Positions 26,364-36,098 of a stretch of 64,000 nt of DNA are shown piece after piece. The first letter of the stretch is position 1. Each line of letters starts with the position of its first letter. The stretch lies in NCBI GenBank assembly GCA_018823175.1, contig JAHJIY010000062.1, positions 1 to 64,000 on the forward strand, in the 5' to 3' direction. The translations under genes and the position numbers were made by a program. The DNA is from Pseudomonadota bacterium. GTDB taxonomy: Bacteria > Desulfobacterota > Desulfobulbia > Desulfobulbales > JAHJIY01. The notes under the pieces are model-generated. The model saw only the letters and a program-made list of their open reading frames with translations. It made no database searches and was not told where the DNA came from.

Positions 26364-27455
26364 TTAAGAGGAAACCAGCCATGAAGTATAATCATTAATA
26401 AGATTAGTCCATGAAAATCTCTCAGTCAAACCTCGCGCCCTTTGTGAATCCAACCGCCCTTTCTTTAAGGCCAGGGTCATCTCATCTGCCAGTGATGAAT
26501 CTTCGTAGAAAAATTCTTCCGGAAATAATTCAGGATAGGAAAGCCGTTTTGGCAGAAGCGGCCGGCATCCGGCACCCACCGCCTCGATAACCGAAATCCC
26601 ATAAAACTCATGATTGGCCGTAGAAACAACCAGATCGGATTTTTTAAGCCAACGGACATATTCATCTCGTGATTTAACATAACCAAAATGAATTATGTGA
26701 TCGGCAAGCCTCTTTTGGGCCTGCTGAAAAATCACGGGCTGGTCCCGAAAACTCTGCCCCAGCACAACCAACTGAAAATTAACTTCACGGCGGTCCAGCT
26801 CAAAAAGGGCGTTGAAAAAGAGCTCCGGATTTTTGTCATGTTCCCATCGATGGTTCCAGACAATGATTGGCGCCTCACCATCATGTGCCGGCTCCGGTTT
26901 ACCGGTTAAATCACTAAAATCAATACCGGGATGGATAATTCGTGACTTCGCCCTGATCTGCCCTTCAAAATCATCAACCTTCATATCCGTTGATTTCTTT
27001 AAGAGATCCCGACAGCCATCAAGAAATGATTCCAGGTTATATGAAGAATTAAAGGCCAGACGGTCAGAGGCCAGGGCCGTGGTGAAGTTGGTCAAGGCAA
27101 AATGAAAATCCCTCTCCATCTCAATCTGGACCGGGTAAGCAAATTGATTTTCATGAAAATAGGTGAGAACCGGAATGTCGACGAACATGGAAGGAGCCAA
27201 GCCAATCAAAGAAGCCACATCCACAAAAGTGGAACAGAGGATGCATTGATAAGAATCGCGATCCTGTTCAATTTTTCTTAATTGCTCGACAAAATATGGG
27301 GCGGCAAGCCGCATCCGCCATTTCCAGTTCCGGGCCGGAAGGGTCAAGAATTCAAACTCAAATTCCAGATGCTCACGAAGCCCCTGCAAAAATGACTTAT
27401 GTGAACCACCGTAATATGGCTCAAGGACTAATATTTTCTTATTTGTTGCAAACAT
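26364..27455 (-). CDS. DUF3524 glycosyltransferase, tRNA-queuosine alpha-mannosyltransferase-like
   Basis: 363 residues. The N-terminal half is a DUF3524 domain opening with LVLEPYYGGSHKSFLQGL (residues about 10-27) and containing ARNWKWRMR and YFHENQFAYP. The C-terminal half is a GT4-type Rossmann domain with IVWNHRWEHDKNPELFF and SDLVVSTANHEFYGISVIEA (about 285-304). The family includes vertebrate GTDC1, identified as the enzyme that adds mannose to queuosine in tRNA-Asp. Bacterial substrates have not been shown to my knowledge. It lies 23 bases upstream of the heme-sensor gene on the same strand. No queuosine synthesis gene is in the window. Confidence 0.8.
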   Translation of the reverse strand: MFATNKKILVLEPYYGGSHKSFLQGLREHLEFEFEFLTLPARNWKWRMRLAAPYFVEQLRKIEQDRDSYQCILCSTFVDVASLIGLAPSMFVDIPVLTYFHENQFAYPVQIEMERDFHFALTNFTTALASDRLAFNSSYNLESFLDGCRDLLKKSTDMKVDDFEGQIRAKSRIIHPGIDFSDLTGKPEPAHDGEAPIIVWNHRWEHDKNPELFFNALFELDRREVNFQLVVLGQSFRDQPVIFQQAQKRLADHIIHFGYVKSRDEYVRWLKKSDLVVSTANHEFYGISVIEAVGAGCRPLLPKRLSYPELFPEEFFYEDSSLADEMTLALKKGRLDSQRARGLTERFSWTNLINDYTSWLVSS

Positions 27456-27494
27456 GAAAAATAAAAGACGAATAATTCCCCTGACCGGAAAAGA

Positions 27495-28322
27495 TCAAAC
27501 CCCGAATTTATGTTTCAGATGCTGGTAGGCGACATTGATATCCTTCATCTTCTCTTCCGCCACGGCTCGAAACTCTTCCCCCAGATGACTGACCTTATCC
27601 GGGTGATATTGCATACTTAATTTCCGATATGATTTTTTAATTTCATCAAAATCCGCACCGGGAGCAAGCCCCAGAACATCATAGTAATTATCCTCTGCAA
27701 CCACAGCCTGTCTGAATCGTCCGGTGTATTTAGCAAAAATAACCTGCTGATCATAGAGGGAAATATCGAGATATTCGGCAATGTTTCTGGCCAGCTCCAA
27801 CTCGGAATCAGGTGGCTTCGGATTACTGAAAATAACCTGGTAAACCAATTCCAGCAGAATAAGCCTTGGTTCATAGGCAAAAGATGCTTTGAATTGGGCC
27901 AGCAGGGACTCCATGGTTTCAAGGGAGTTCACCGCCTCTTTTACCAGTTCTTTAACCCAGAGAATCTGGCTTTGGGAGTAACGCAGATGCTGTCGGAAAA
28001 AATTGATTATGACATTGATTTCCGCTTTGGAAATTGTTCCATCAATCTGGGCGATTTTGACCAGAATATTACATAATAAATATACAAAACTATTATGTGT
28101 TTCGGTCTGGGATTTTTCATAGTTACTGATCTGACGCCTGACAAAATAGCTGACCCCAAAGAAAGCCGCCACCATGAATAAAATCAGAAAAACAAAGGCA
28201 TATAATAATACCCCGAGCACATCAAACAAGAGTGGAGTGCCACCCATTAAGATAAGAAATAAAATTATCAGAAATAGACAGCCGCCACAGCCCGGCTGAC
28301 GATGATTTCTATATTGCATCAC
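27495..28322 (-). CDS. DjlA-like membrane protein with TerB and DnaJ domains
   Basis: 275 residues. One or two membrane helices at about 16-62 follow a short N-terminus with CGGC. A TerB-like all-helical domain spans about 80-195 ([20 protein letters not shown] is characteristic). The C-terminal J domain (about 212-275) includes [23 protein letters not shown] and the HPD motif in [10 protein letters not shown], needed to stimulate DnaK. This architecture is that of DjlA co-chaperones. It sits between the glycosyltransferase and ftsY genes in the same direction. Confidence 0.9.
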   Translation of the reverse strand: MMQYRNHRQPGCGGCLFLIILFLILMGGTPLLFDVLGVLLYAFVFLILFMVAAFFGVSYFVRRQISNYEKSQTETHNSFVYLLCNILVKIAQIDGTISKAEINVIINFFRQHLRYSQSQILWVKELVKEAVNSLETMESLLAQFKASFAYEPRLILLELVYQVIFSNPKPPDSELELARNIAEYLDISLYDQQVIFAKYTGRFRQAVVAEDNYYDVLGLAPGADFDEIKKSYRKLSMQYHPDKVSHLGEEFRAVAEEKMKDINVAYQHLKHKFGV

Positions 28323-28340
28323 TATACCACTCAGATTGAA

Positions 28341-29411
28341 TTAATCAGGATCGGACCGACCAAACAAGGCTTCGACAAATTCGTCGGGGTCAAAATCACG
28401 CAGATCTTCCATCTGTTCCCCGACCCCGATAAAACGAATGGGAATATTAAACTCCCGACAGATGTTCACCACAATGCCACCCTTGGCGGTCCCGTCAAGC
28501 TTGGTCAGGGTAAGACCGGTAACATCAACCGCCTCGTTAAAATGTCTGGCCTGAGAGATGCCGTTCTGGCCGGTGGTCGCATCAATCACCAGCATGACTT
28601 CGTGGGGAGCGCCTGATATTTTCTTGTCCATTACCCGCTTAATTTTTTTAAGCTCCTCGACCAAATTAACCCTGGTATGCATCCGGCCGGCCGTATCGAC
28701 GATGACCACATCATATCCGCCGGACCCCACCAGATCAAAGGCATCATAAACAACAGACGAGGGGTCGGAACCTTCAGTGCTGACAACCACCTTGACGCCA
28801 ATCCGATCTCCCCACACCTTGAGTTGCTCACTGGCCGCGGCCCGAAAGGTGTCAGCCGCCACCAGCATCACATTCTTGCCGGCCTGTTTAAACTTATAGG
28901 CCATCTTGCCGATCGTTGTAGTCTTGCCGACCCCGTTGACCCCGAGGACCATAATGACAAAAGGTCCCTTCTCCGGCGGCACCATAACAGTATCAGCCCC
29001 CGCCTGTTTCAAATATTCAAGCATCTTGTCCTGCAGGACCTTTTTCAACATCGCAGGATCATCGGATTTATCCCGGTCGATCAAGCGCCTGGCCTCTTCC
29101 AGCAACTCGACGGTGGTGGCAACTCCAAGGTCAGCGGTAACCAGCAACTCTTCAAGTTCTTCAAACAGATCCTGATCAATGGTCACCTTCCCTTTGAACA
29201 ACAGATCTATCTTTTTAACAAAAGATTCCCGCGTTCGGGCCAGACGGTTTCTCAGATTACCACGAAGAGCATCCTTTTTTTCCGGACCGGCCGGATCTTC
29301 CGCTTCAGGGTTCTTTTCCGAATTAAGTGCAAGCTCATCACCTGATTCATCTTCGGGTTTGACCGTATCGGCCGGATCTATCTTCGTCTTTTTCTTGAAC
29401 CAACTAAACAT
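28341..29411 (-). CDS. ftsY: Signal recognition particle receptor FtsY
   Basis: 356 residues. An acidic N-terminal A domain (about 1-60), then the helical N domain, then the NG GTPase domain. Visible GTPase motifs are [15 protein letters not shown] (about 137-151), [35 protein letters not shown] and [11 protein letters not shown]. It docks the Ffh-ribosome complex to the membrane for cotranslational insertion. It starts 56 bases after the IspH-UbiA gene and precedes the djlA-like gene by 18 bases, so the three probably form one transcript. Confidence 0.97.
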   Translation of the reverse strand: MFSWFKKKTKIDPADTVKPEDESGDELALNSEKNPEAEDPAGPEKKDALRGNLRNRLARTRESFVKKIDLLFKGKVTIDQDLFEELEELLVTADLGVATTVELLEEARRLIDRDKSDDPAMLKKVLQDKMLEYLKQAGADTVMVPPEKGPFVIMVLGVNGVGKTTTIGKMAYKFKQAGKNVMLVAADTFRAAASEQLKVWGDRIGVKVVVSTEGSDPSSVVYDAFDLVGSGGYDVVIVDTAGRMHTRVNLVEELKKIKRVMDKKISGAPHEVMLVIDATTGQNGISQARHFNEAVDVTGLTLTKLDGTAKGGIVVNICREFNIPIRFIGVGEQMEDLRDFDPDEFVEALFGRSDPD

Positions 29412-29467
29412 TTAACTCTCCAAAATATTTACATCTGGGAAAACCGTTTAAAAGTTTCTCCAAATTT

Positions 29468-31210
29468 TTACAAATAATAACCGCCGTAATCCCCGATCCG
29501 GGCAAGAACCGCCAGCACAAAAAAAATGGCGTCCAGACCAAAAGCCAGTTTTGTACCATGAAGAAGCATTTTCCGCTCATATAAGACCGCGACCAATGCC
29601 AGATAAACTATTCCCGGCAGTAACCAGAATCCGGTTTTTGACATAAATCCGCAGAGCGGAAAAAACAGCAGCATTAATGCCAGGAACAACATAATGGCGT
29701 AAAGCAGGGTCAGAGTTCTCTTCTTCCCGATACAAACCGGCAAGGTCTCCTTCCCGACCATTTGATCGCTCTGGACCTCAAACACATCGGACAAGGCGTT
29801 ACGAACAAAAACAAGTAATAACACAAAAAGAAAAGTTCCGAGCGCTTGCGGCGGCAGATAAGACCTATCGGCCCACAGCGGGACCAGCACTATGACAAAG
29901 GCCCAGGCCATGGCGACAAAAAGAGTTTTAGAACCGGGAATCTCTTTAAGTTTTCTGACCCGGATCACCGCTGAAACAAAGCCCGGAATAAACCGGACAT
30001 TATACATCCCGCCCAAAACACTAATCAAAGCCAACAGTAAAAAGGTCTGCCAGTTTATCCTATAAGAAAGGCCCAGGGCCACAACCAGAAAGATGGAAGA
30101 GGCGATTAGCAACGGCCAGCGATATTTTTTATTGAAAACCTCACGGACCGGATCACTGCCTTTTTTGTGCCACCGGCTGGTAAACCGATTGAAATTATGC
30201 ATGGCGAACAGGTAACCGAAGACGATAAACAGATGATCCAGAGACAATGATGTCCCCTGCAGACGACTGCAGACATAAACCAGCGCCCCGCCGCCCAGAC
30301 TGACCAGAAGGTTGCTGGCCAGCAGAAAACACAAAAATCGGTAAGCCATCGTCCCGACCACGCTCTGACCCCGGCCGGGGATCGATTCCAGGGTCCGGAT
30401 CACCCGATCGATCATCCAGGCCGGGGTGGAGGCCCCGGCCGTTACCCCAACGCAATCAAAATGGGCCAGGGCTTTCATGTCAAGATCCTCCTCGGTCTCA
30501 ACCATAAAAACCGGGCATCCTTTATTTTCAACAATCTCACCAAGTCTCTTGGTATTGGCGCTGCTCTTGCCACCAACCACCACCATGGCCTGGACCATTC
30601 CACAGAGCTCCAGCACCGCTTCCTGGCGTTTATGGGTCGAATCGCAAATGGTATTAAAAACCCGGCCGCCGGGAAAACGGGCCATGATCATTTCGCTTAA
30701 CCGCTCAAAACTTGCATCATCCTGGGTGGTCTGGCTGACGATGATATACGGCGAAGATATCTGCAGATTTTCCAGATCGTTATCGTTACTGACCACAACC
30801 CCGTGCGGTTCGGCATACCCCATCAGACCTTCAACTTCAGCATGATTGCGATCACCGATAATGACGGTTGCGCATCCTTCCTTTTTGTAACGGGAGATGA
30901 TGGCCTGAACTTTGACCACGCGGGGACAGGTCGCATCTTCAATCTTGGCCCCGATTGACAGCAGTTTTTCTTTCTGCTTGGGAGGAATACCATGGGCCCT
31001 GATAATAATCGTTCCAGCACTATGGTCCGGGATATTATCAAGGATCTTAACCCCCCGTTCCCGTAAAATATCAAGAACCTGCGGATTATGAATCAAAGGC
31101 CCGAAAGTGGCGATCTCCTCTTCATTTGCCCGAACCATATCCATCGTGGTTTCAACCGCCCGACGAACCCCCATGCAAAAACCGGCATTTTTGGCTAAGA
31201 TTACTTTCAT
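29468..31210 (-). CDS. ispH: IspH (HMBPP reductase) fused to a UbiA-type membrane prenyltransferase-like domain
   Basis: 580 residues, about twice the usual IspH length. Residues 1-280 are a complete IspH: the three cluster cysteines are at 12 (NAGFCMGVRRAV), about 95 (DATCPRVVKV) and about 189 (NTICDSTHKR), with AHGIPP, HAEVEG and AGASTPAWMI. IspH makes isopentenyl and dimethylallyl diphosphate by reductive dehydroxylation. Residues about 287-580 hold eight or nine membrane helices of the UbiA superfamily. Its second Asp motif is DVFEVQSD (about 475-482), but the first is degenerate (NRFTS, about 341-345). The reading frame is continuous, with no sign of a frameshift. Prenyl acceptor unknown. 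Confidence 0.88.
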   Translation of the reverse strand: MKVILAKNAGFCMGVRRAVETTMDMVRANEEEIATFGPLIHNPQVLDILRERGVKILDNIPDHSAGTIIIRAHGIPPKQKEKLLSIGAKIEDATCPRVVKVQAIISRYKKEGCATVIIGDRNHAEVEGLMGYAEPHGVVVSNDNDLENLQISSPYIIVSQTTQDDASFERLSEMIMARFPGGRVFNTICDSTHKRQEAVLELCGMVQAMVVVGGKSSANTKRLGEIVENKGCPVFMVETEEDLDMKALAHFDCVGVTAGASTPAWMIDRVIRTLESIPGRGQSVVGTMAYRFLCFLLASNLLVSLGGGALVYVCSRLQGTSLSLDHLFIVFGYLFAMHNFNRFTSRWHKKGSDPVREVFNKKYRWPLLIASSIFLVVALGLSYRINWQTFLLLALISVLGGMYNVRFIPGFVSAVIRVRKLKEIPGSKTLFVAMAWAFVIVLVPLWADRSYLPPQALGTFLFVLLLVFVRNALSDVFEVQSDQMVGKETLPVCIGKKRTLTLLYAIMLFLALMLLFFPLCGFMSKTGFWLLPGIVYLALVAVLYERKMLLHGTKLAFGLDAIFFVLAVLARIGDYGGYYL

Positions 31211-31340
31211 TTCACAAATCTATAAAAATTGATGTTAATTGACATCATAAGATATACTAAAGAAAAACAGGTTAAACAGTTGCGCTTATTTCTTTGGAAA
31301 AGAAACGATATTAAACGGGAAACCATTGATTTGCAACCAA

Positions 31341-31445
31341 ACTAACCAGCATGGCTGGATCATATCGGCCAGCCTTAACTAAACATGAAATTTGGTCATT
31401 TCAGCTCCCCGACCGACAGAGGCTTCGACCGACTTTCATATAAAC
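31341..31445 (+). repeat. Dispersed repeat family C, copy C1
   Basis: A 105-bp block that matches 54163-54267 with about nine substitutions and no gap. It contains an inverted repeat (GGCTGG...CCAGCC) near the start and ends CGACTTTCATATAAAC. It occupies the 350-base region between the divergent ispH-ubiA and DUF2156 genes, where I see no other feature. Confidence 0.85.
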
Positions 31446-31563
31446 TTTTTCCGAAAAAGTCAAAATCGTCCAGTTAAATATACTTCAAATTGAAATCAAT
31501 GAATTATTAACTTTGCCTCCCTCCCGAAAGAGACAAAGAAATCTTTAACCCTCGGCCAAAAAA

Positions 31564-32475
31564 ATGATCGACATCTATCCCCTTGATCTTAGCACCCGGG
31601 AACTGGTCAATAAATACCTGGCCGGTTATCCGCCTAAGGTCTCAGAGCTGACCTTTACCAACCTTTTCGCCTGGCGTCACAGCAGACCTGTCTGGTTTGC
31701 GCAAATCAAAGACTCTCTGGTTTTTCTGATTGCCGCAAGTTCGGCCCCCGGTGGCCCCAAAATTCTTTTCGGGCCGCCGGTCGGACCGGCAACTGTTGCA
31801 GAGGCCCTAAGCTCTTTGGGCATCAACCATGCGGTCAGATTAATCGAAGAAACGACCCTGACCCTAAAGCCGAAAAATTTCACGATAACCGCCGACCGCG
31901 ATAACGCCGATTACATATATCTGGTCTCCGATCTGGCCGGACTTGCCGGGCGTAAATACGTTAAAAAAAGAAACCACGTAAACCAATGCCTGAAAAAATA
32001 CGATTGCGTATACGAAGAAATTACCCCGACCAATCTTGAAGAATGCCGCGATATGCTGGACCGCTGGTGCCAATCCAGACAATGTGAGGTAGAACCTGGA
32101 CTCTGCGGGGAATACAAAGCAATCAATGAGACCTTTAATTATTGCCGTAAATTTAATCTGATCGGCGGCGCAATCAGAATTGCCGACCGGATAGAGGCAT
32201 TCGCTATCGGGGAACGACTGAATAACGATACCGCCGTCTGGCATTTTGAAAAGGCGATGGCTGATTTTCAGGGACTAAGCCAGTTGATCAACCAATGGTT
32301 CGCCCATTACGGTCTTGCTGATTTTAAATTCGTCAATCGGGAACAGGACCTGGGCATCCCCGGTTTGCGCCAAGCCAAGGAAAGCTACCATCCCCACCAC
32401 CTGCTGGAGAAATATTCCATATGTCCGGTCGGGTCAAAAACACCCTGCCCCGACATTGCACATCATCCGTGCTGA
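31564..32475 (+). CDS. DUF2156 (GNAT-like, LPG_synthase_C-type) protein
   Basis: 303 residues of the DUF2156 family, a double GNAT fold related to the aminoacyl-transfer domain of MprF lysyltransferase. Family blocks visible: FTNLFAWRH near residue 30, the AGRKYVKKRNHVNQ segment (about 128-141), AIRIADRIEAFAIGERL, and YHPHHLLEKY near the C-terminus. Unlike MprF there are no membrane helices, so the protein is soluble. The donor and acceptor cannot be inferred. It is convergent with the fur-feoA gene. Confidence 0.85.
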   Translation: MIDIYPLDLSTRELVNKYLAGYPPKVSELTFTNLFAWRHSRPVWFAQIKDSLVFLIAASSAPGGPKILFGPPVGPATVAEALSSLGINHAVRLIEETTLTLKPKNFTITADRDNADYIYLVSDLAGLAGRKYVKKRNHVNQCLKKYDCVYEEITPTNLEECRDMLDRWCQSRQCEVEPGLCGEYKAINETFNYCRKFNLIGGAIRIADRIEAFAIGERLNNDTAVWHFEKAMADFQGLSQLINQWFAHYGLADFKFVNREQDLGIPGLRQAKESYHPHHLLEKYSICPVGSKTPCPDIAHHPC

Positions 32476-32510
32476 TTCACGCTTGAGACTTTCCACCGGA
32501 GACAGAGGAC

Positions 32511-33272
32511 CTAAGGAGTGTCGAGGTGATGACAGGAATGGGCAATCAGGATCTTGTTGGCCATCGCCGTATCGAGTGCCAGACGGGTATCATTGATTGC
32601 CACGATGACCGGCCCGGCCGGATTGTTGCTGATCACCTCCAGGCATGAACCTACCGTTAAGCCCATCGAAGACATCCTGTTCTGCATACCAGGGCCACCC
32701 AGAATTTCAACGATTTCGACCCGTTCGCCGTTTACGGCCTTCAACAGTGGCGGATTTGGTTCGCGATCGGCCATGCATTGCCCGCAAAGACCGTAGATCT
32801 CCATCTTATGCTGCAGGGGGTGAAACTGAAAATCCCGGGCAATCTCGATCTGTAGACGTTCCAGATCATGATTGGCAAACTCCTGAATATGGCCGCAACT
32901 CGTACAGATAAAATGGTCATGGTGCATCCCGAGATGGAGATGCTCGTAGGTGGTTTCCTGGCTTTCAAAAGTCCTTTTCTGAGCAAAACCGGACAGACAA
33001 AACATCTCCATGGTTTCCTGCAGGAATCCTCGATTAACCAGAGGGTCAACATTTTTGATCAGCTCGGCCAATTCAGATAAGGTGACATGTTGTTCGGTAG
33101 ACAAAAAGGCATCGAGGATCAAAATCCTTTCCGGAATTCTTGAGGCCTTCATCGTTTCAAGCAGAGCAACAAACTGATCACGCTCAACATCGTGCCTGCC
33201 CGCCGGAAAAGATACGGGATTTCTTTTATTTTTCTTTTCAAAACGTCCGGCCCAAAAAGGAATCTTAAACAT
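32511..33272 (-). CDS. Fur-family regulator fused to a FeoA domain
   Basis: 253 residues. After about 35 variable residues, a Fur winged-helix domain (about 36-105) and dimerisation domain (about 106-170) follow. The metal ligands are visible in HLHLGMHHDHFICTSCGH (His cluster, Cys 123 and 126) and in HKMEIYGLCGQC (Cys 163 and 166). A FeoA/SH3-like domain is appended (about 176-250: VEIVEILGGPGMQNRMSSMGL). Fur represses iron-uptake genes with Fe(II) as co-repressor, and FeoA-like domains occur in DtxR-type regulators and with FeoB. The DNA target is unknown. It is last in a hisH-hisF-namZ-fur/feoA run, 14 bases after namZ. Confidence 0.88.
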   Translation of the reverse strand: MFKIPFWAGRFEKKNKRNPVSFPAGRHDVERDQFVALLETMKASRIPERILILDAFLSTEQHVTLSELAELIKNVDPLVNRGFLQETMEMFCLSGFAQKRTFESQETTYEHLHLGMHHDHFICTSCGHIQEFANHDLERLQIEIARDFQFHPLQHKMEIYGLCGQCMADREPNPPLLKAVNGERVEIVEILGGPGMQNRMSSMGLTVGSCLEVISNNPAGPVIVAINDTRLALDTAMANKILIAHSCHHLDTP

Positions 33273-33286
33273 ATCGTTAATCCACT

Positions 33287-34450
33287 TTAATAATGTAAAT
33301 AGTCGCGCCGGATAGCCTTGAAAGTTTCGAGTTCCCCCTGCCAGCCTTCTTCAAGAGTCATTATATCATGATCCAGCAGGGATTTTTGCAAGATATTACT
33401 ACCCAGAATAAGATCGATCGGAGTTTTTATATATTCATATTCATAAGGTGGTTTTTTCAAGGCAAAAGACTCAGGATAGAGTCTCATCGTCGCTTGCAGC
33501 AGAGCCAGAGACGTGCGATACGGCATAAAACTTTCGGGATCGGTCACCAGAAGATGAAATCCATAACACGTTTCCCCGGCCCACTTGTTTGAGGTCGGCT
33601 CATATGCCATCCTCCGCAAAGTGCAGCCCGGCAGTGGAGTTGAAGAAATTTCGGCAAGCATCTCATCCGGATCCCAGAACGGGGCGCCGCAAAGCTCAAA
33701 GGGCAGGCAGGTGCCGCGTCCTTCGGAGATATTGGTCCCTTCCCAGATCACCTGGCCGGGATAAACCAGCGCAGTTTCCGGGGTCGGCATATTGGGTGAG
33801 GGAAAGACCCAGGGCAAGCCGGTGTCCCGATAAAACATCGCCCGCTGCCAGCCCTTCATCCAAACCACTTCAAGCTCGGCCCCAATCCGGAAGTGTTGGT
33901 TGAGCATAACCGCCAACTCACCAAAGGTCAGGCCGTGCCGCATGGGAATCGGATAAAGACCGACAAAGGAGGAGCACTCCGGCTGCAGAATATTTCCTTC
34001 CACCGCCAGGCCGTTGATCGGATTGGGCCGATCAAGAACAACCACCTTTTTGCCAAATTCAGCGGCGGCAGCCAGACAATAAGCCATGGTGTAGAGAAAG
34101 GTATAAACCCTGGTCCCGACATCCGGCAGATCGATCAGCAAGACATCAAGACGATCAAACATTTCCACGGTTGGCCGCCTGGCCTCACCATAAAGACTGA
34201 ACACCGGCAGCCCGGTCGCCCGATCAACCAGATGATCGGACTCAATCATATTATCCTGTTTTTCAGCAAAAAAACCATGTTGGGGCGAAAAGAGGCAAGT
34301 CAACTGACCGGGAAGGCGGTCGACAACAAGATCACGGCTATGGACAAAATTGCGATCGACAGACGCCTGATTGCAGAGCAATCCCACCCTGCGGCCCTGA
34401 AGAGAAGGCAAAGGAGAGGCGAGCAACTCCTCGATGCCGAGACTCACCAT
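33287..34450 (-). CDS. namZ: DUF1343/NamZ-family exo-beta-N-acetylmuramidase-like protein
   Basis: 387 residues of the DUF1343 family, to which Bacillus NamZ, an exo-N-acetylmuramidase used in cell-wall recycling, belongs. Conserved blocks are LLCNQASVDRNF, FSPQHGFF (about 73-80), LIDLPDVGTRVYTF (about 109-122), LDRPNPI, and WEGTNISEGRGT (about 237-248). No signal peptide is seen, which points to cytoplasmic or unusual export. Its ATG overlaps the stop codon of hisF by one base (TAATG), implying translational coupling in an otherwise histidine-pathway operon. Confidence 0.87.
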   Translation of the reverse strand: MVSLGIEELLASPLPSLQGRRVGLLCNQASVDRNFVHSRDLVVDRLPGQLTCLFSPQHGFFAEKQDNMIESDHLVDRATGLPVFSLYGEARRPTVEMFDRLDVLLIDLPDVGTRVYTFLYTMAYCLAAAAEFGKKVVVLDRPNPINGLAVEGNILQPECSSFVGLYPIPMRHGLTFGELAVMLNQHFRIGAELEVVWMKGWQRAMFYRDTGLPWVFPSPNMPTPETALVYPGQVIWEGTNISEGRGTCLPFELCGAPFWDPDEMLAEISSTPLPGCTLRRMAYEPTSNKWAGETCYGFHLLVTDPESFMPYRTSLALLQATMRLYPESFALKKPPYEYEYIKTPIDLILGSNILQKSLLDHDIMTLEEGWQGELETFKAIRRDYLHY

Positions 34451-35229
34451 TACCAGAGCATCCTGGTCTTGATCGCATGATCATGAATATATTCCTTAAT
34501 CCCCTTGACCGTATAGGTGCCGAAATGGGTCATTGAGGCAATCAAGGCTGCATCGGCATAACCCTCGGCCAGGACTTCCCGGATATGTTCAGGGGTCCCG
34601 GCCCCACCGGAGGCAATGACCGGGATCTTGACCGCCTTGGAGATCATCGGGGTCAGTTCCATCTCGTATCCTTCCTTGGTGCCGTCGGCATCAATGGAAT
34701 TCAAACAGATCTCCCCTGCCCCAAGTCTTTCGCCTTCCAGGGCCCAGGCCAGGGCATCAATCCCCATATACTTGCGACCGCCGTTAATCACGATTTCATA
34801 ACCGGAAGGAATTGCCGTAGAGACCGACACCTTTTTCACATCCATCCCCAGAACTATACACTGGCTACCAAAGGCATTGGCCCCTTCGGCGATGATCTGC
34901 TTGTTCTTGACCGCAGCGCTGTTGACGCTGACTTTCTCAGCCCCGGCCAGCAACACGGCCCGCATATCATCCACCGTCCGGATCCCGCCGCCCACCGAAA
35001 AAGGGATGAAGATATTTTCCGCCGTCCGCCGAACCACATCAATCATAATGTCACGTTTATCGCTGGAAGCGGTTATATCATAAAAAACCAGTTCATCGGC
35101 CCCCTGCTCATAATAAAATTTGGCCATTTCAACCGGATCACCGATCTCGATATTATTCTCGAATTTGATCCCCTTGGTGGTCTTGCCTTCCCTGACATCA
35201 AGACAAGGAATGATTCGCTTGCTTAGCAT
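34450..35229 (-). CDS. hisF: Imidazole glycerol phosphate synthase, cyclase subunit
   Basis: 259 residues from ATG 35229; an upstream TTG is rejected because a GGAG ribosome site lies six bases before this ATG. A TIM barrel with [11 protein letters not shown] (catalytic Asp 11), [18 protein letters not shown], and the second catalytic Asp in [14 protein letters not shown] (about 130). With HisH it forms IGP and AICAR from PRFAR and glutamine-derived ammonia. It overlaps hisH by 7 bases and namZ by 1. No other his genes are present here. Confidence 0.97.
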   Translation of the reverse strand: MLSKRIIPCLDVREGKTTKGIKFENNIEIGDPVEMAKFYYEQGADELVFYDITASSDKRDIMIDVVRRTAENIFIPFSVGGGIRTVDDMRAVLLAGAEKVSVNSAAVKNKQIIAEGANAFGSQCIVLGMDVKKVSVSTAIPSGYEIVINGGRKYMGIDALAWALEGERLGAGEICLNSIDADGTKEGYEMELTPMISKAVKIPVIASGGAGTPEHIREVLAEGYADAALIASMTHFGTYTVKGIKEYIHDHAIKTRMLW

Positions 35230-35861
35230 GAAGGCCTCCAATTACAGAAGTTTTCCAGAATAATCAGCCCGGCCGCGCCGCTTTTTTCAGGATGAAACTG
35301 GACCGCTACCAGATTGTCCCTGGCTACGGCGGAGGTAAATGTTATCCCGTAATTCGTGGTCCCGGCAATGATCTCCCGGGCCGTCTCGGATACTTCCGGA
35401 TAATAGGAATGGACAAAATAAAATTCGTGTTCCCCGTTCAGACCGGCAAAAACCGGATGACTACCGACAAAATTAACCCGGTTCCATCCCATATGAGGAA
35501 TCTTCAACCGCGCCTCGCCATCGAACAACGGTTCCGGAAATCTCTTGACCGTTCCCGGCAGTATGCCAAGACACTTAGTATTATTGTTCTCCTGACTGGC
35601 GGTGAAAATTATCTGGGTCCCCAGACAAATCCCCAAAATTGGTTTGCCGGCGGCAAAGGCCTCTTTTAACACCTGGTCCAATCCAAGCCGCTGCATATCA
35701 GCCATAGCTTGGCCGGCCGCCCCTACCCCTGGAAAGATAACCCGGTCGGCGGCCCTGATTAATTCCGGATCGTCAGTCACCTGCACCTCATGGCCAAGGT
35801 GGCTGACCGCCCGGGCCACACTGGTCAGATTGCCGGCCTTATAGTCAATTATTGCGATCAT
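35223..35861 (-). CDS. hisH: Imidazole glycerol phosphate synthase, glutaminase subunit
   Basis: 212 residues from ATG 35861; a GTG three codons upstream lies too close to the AAAGGGA ribosome site. A class I amidotransferase with [21 protein letters not shown], the nucleophile elbow [10 protein letters not shown] (Cys about 78), and the His-Glu pair in VQFHPEKSG (about 189-197). It supplies ammonia to HisF through the barrel. First gene of the four-gene minus-strand run. Confidence 0.96.
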   Translation of the reverse strand: MIAIIDYKAGNLTSVARAVSHLGHEVQVTDDPELIRAADRVIFPGVGAAGQAMADMQRLGLDQVLKEAFAAGKPILGICLGTQIIFTASQENNNTKCLGILPGTVKRFPEPLFDGEARLKIPHMGWNRVNFVGSHPVFAGLNGEHEFYFVHSYYPEVSETAREIIAGTTNYGITFTSAVARDNLVAVQFHPEKSGAAGLIILENFCNWRPSC

Positions 35862-36098
35862 CTGGCACACAGTCCCTTTAATTATTATATTGATTTAAAA
35901 CAGTCGCGCCAAGCCTCTAAAACACAAGCGCTAGAAGGATAAAGGTTGTTTAATAAACAAAATAAATAATTGTAAACCACTGAGCATGGCTTAATCAAAC
36001 GTCATATTAAAACATAAAAATACAATCTCGTGAACGGTAAAAGTTGTACTGGAATGGTTTAATCAAATTTTAATTAGCGCAGTAAAAAAGGATTTAAC

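Noticed and set aside
28677-29345. 222-codon plus-strand open frame
   Set aside because: Lies wholly antisense to ftsY; no recognisable domain.
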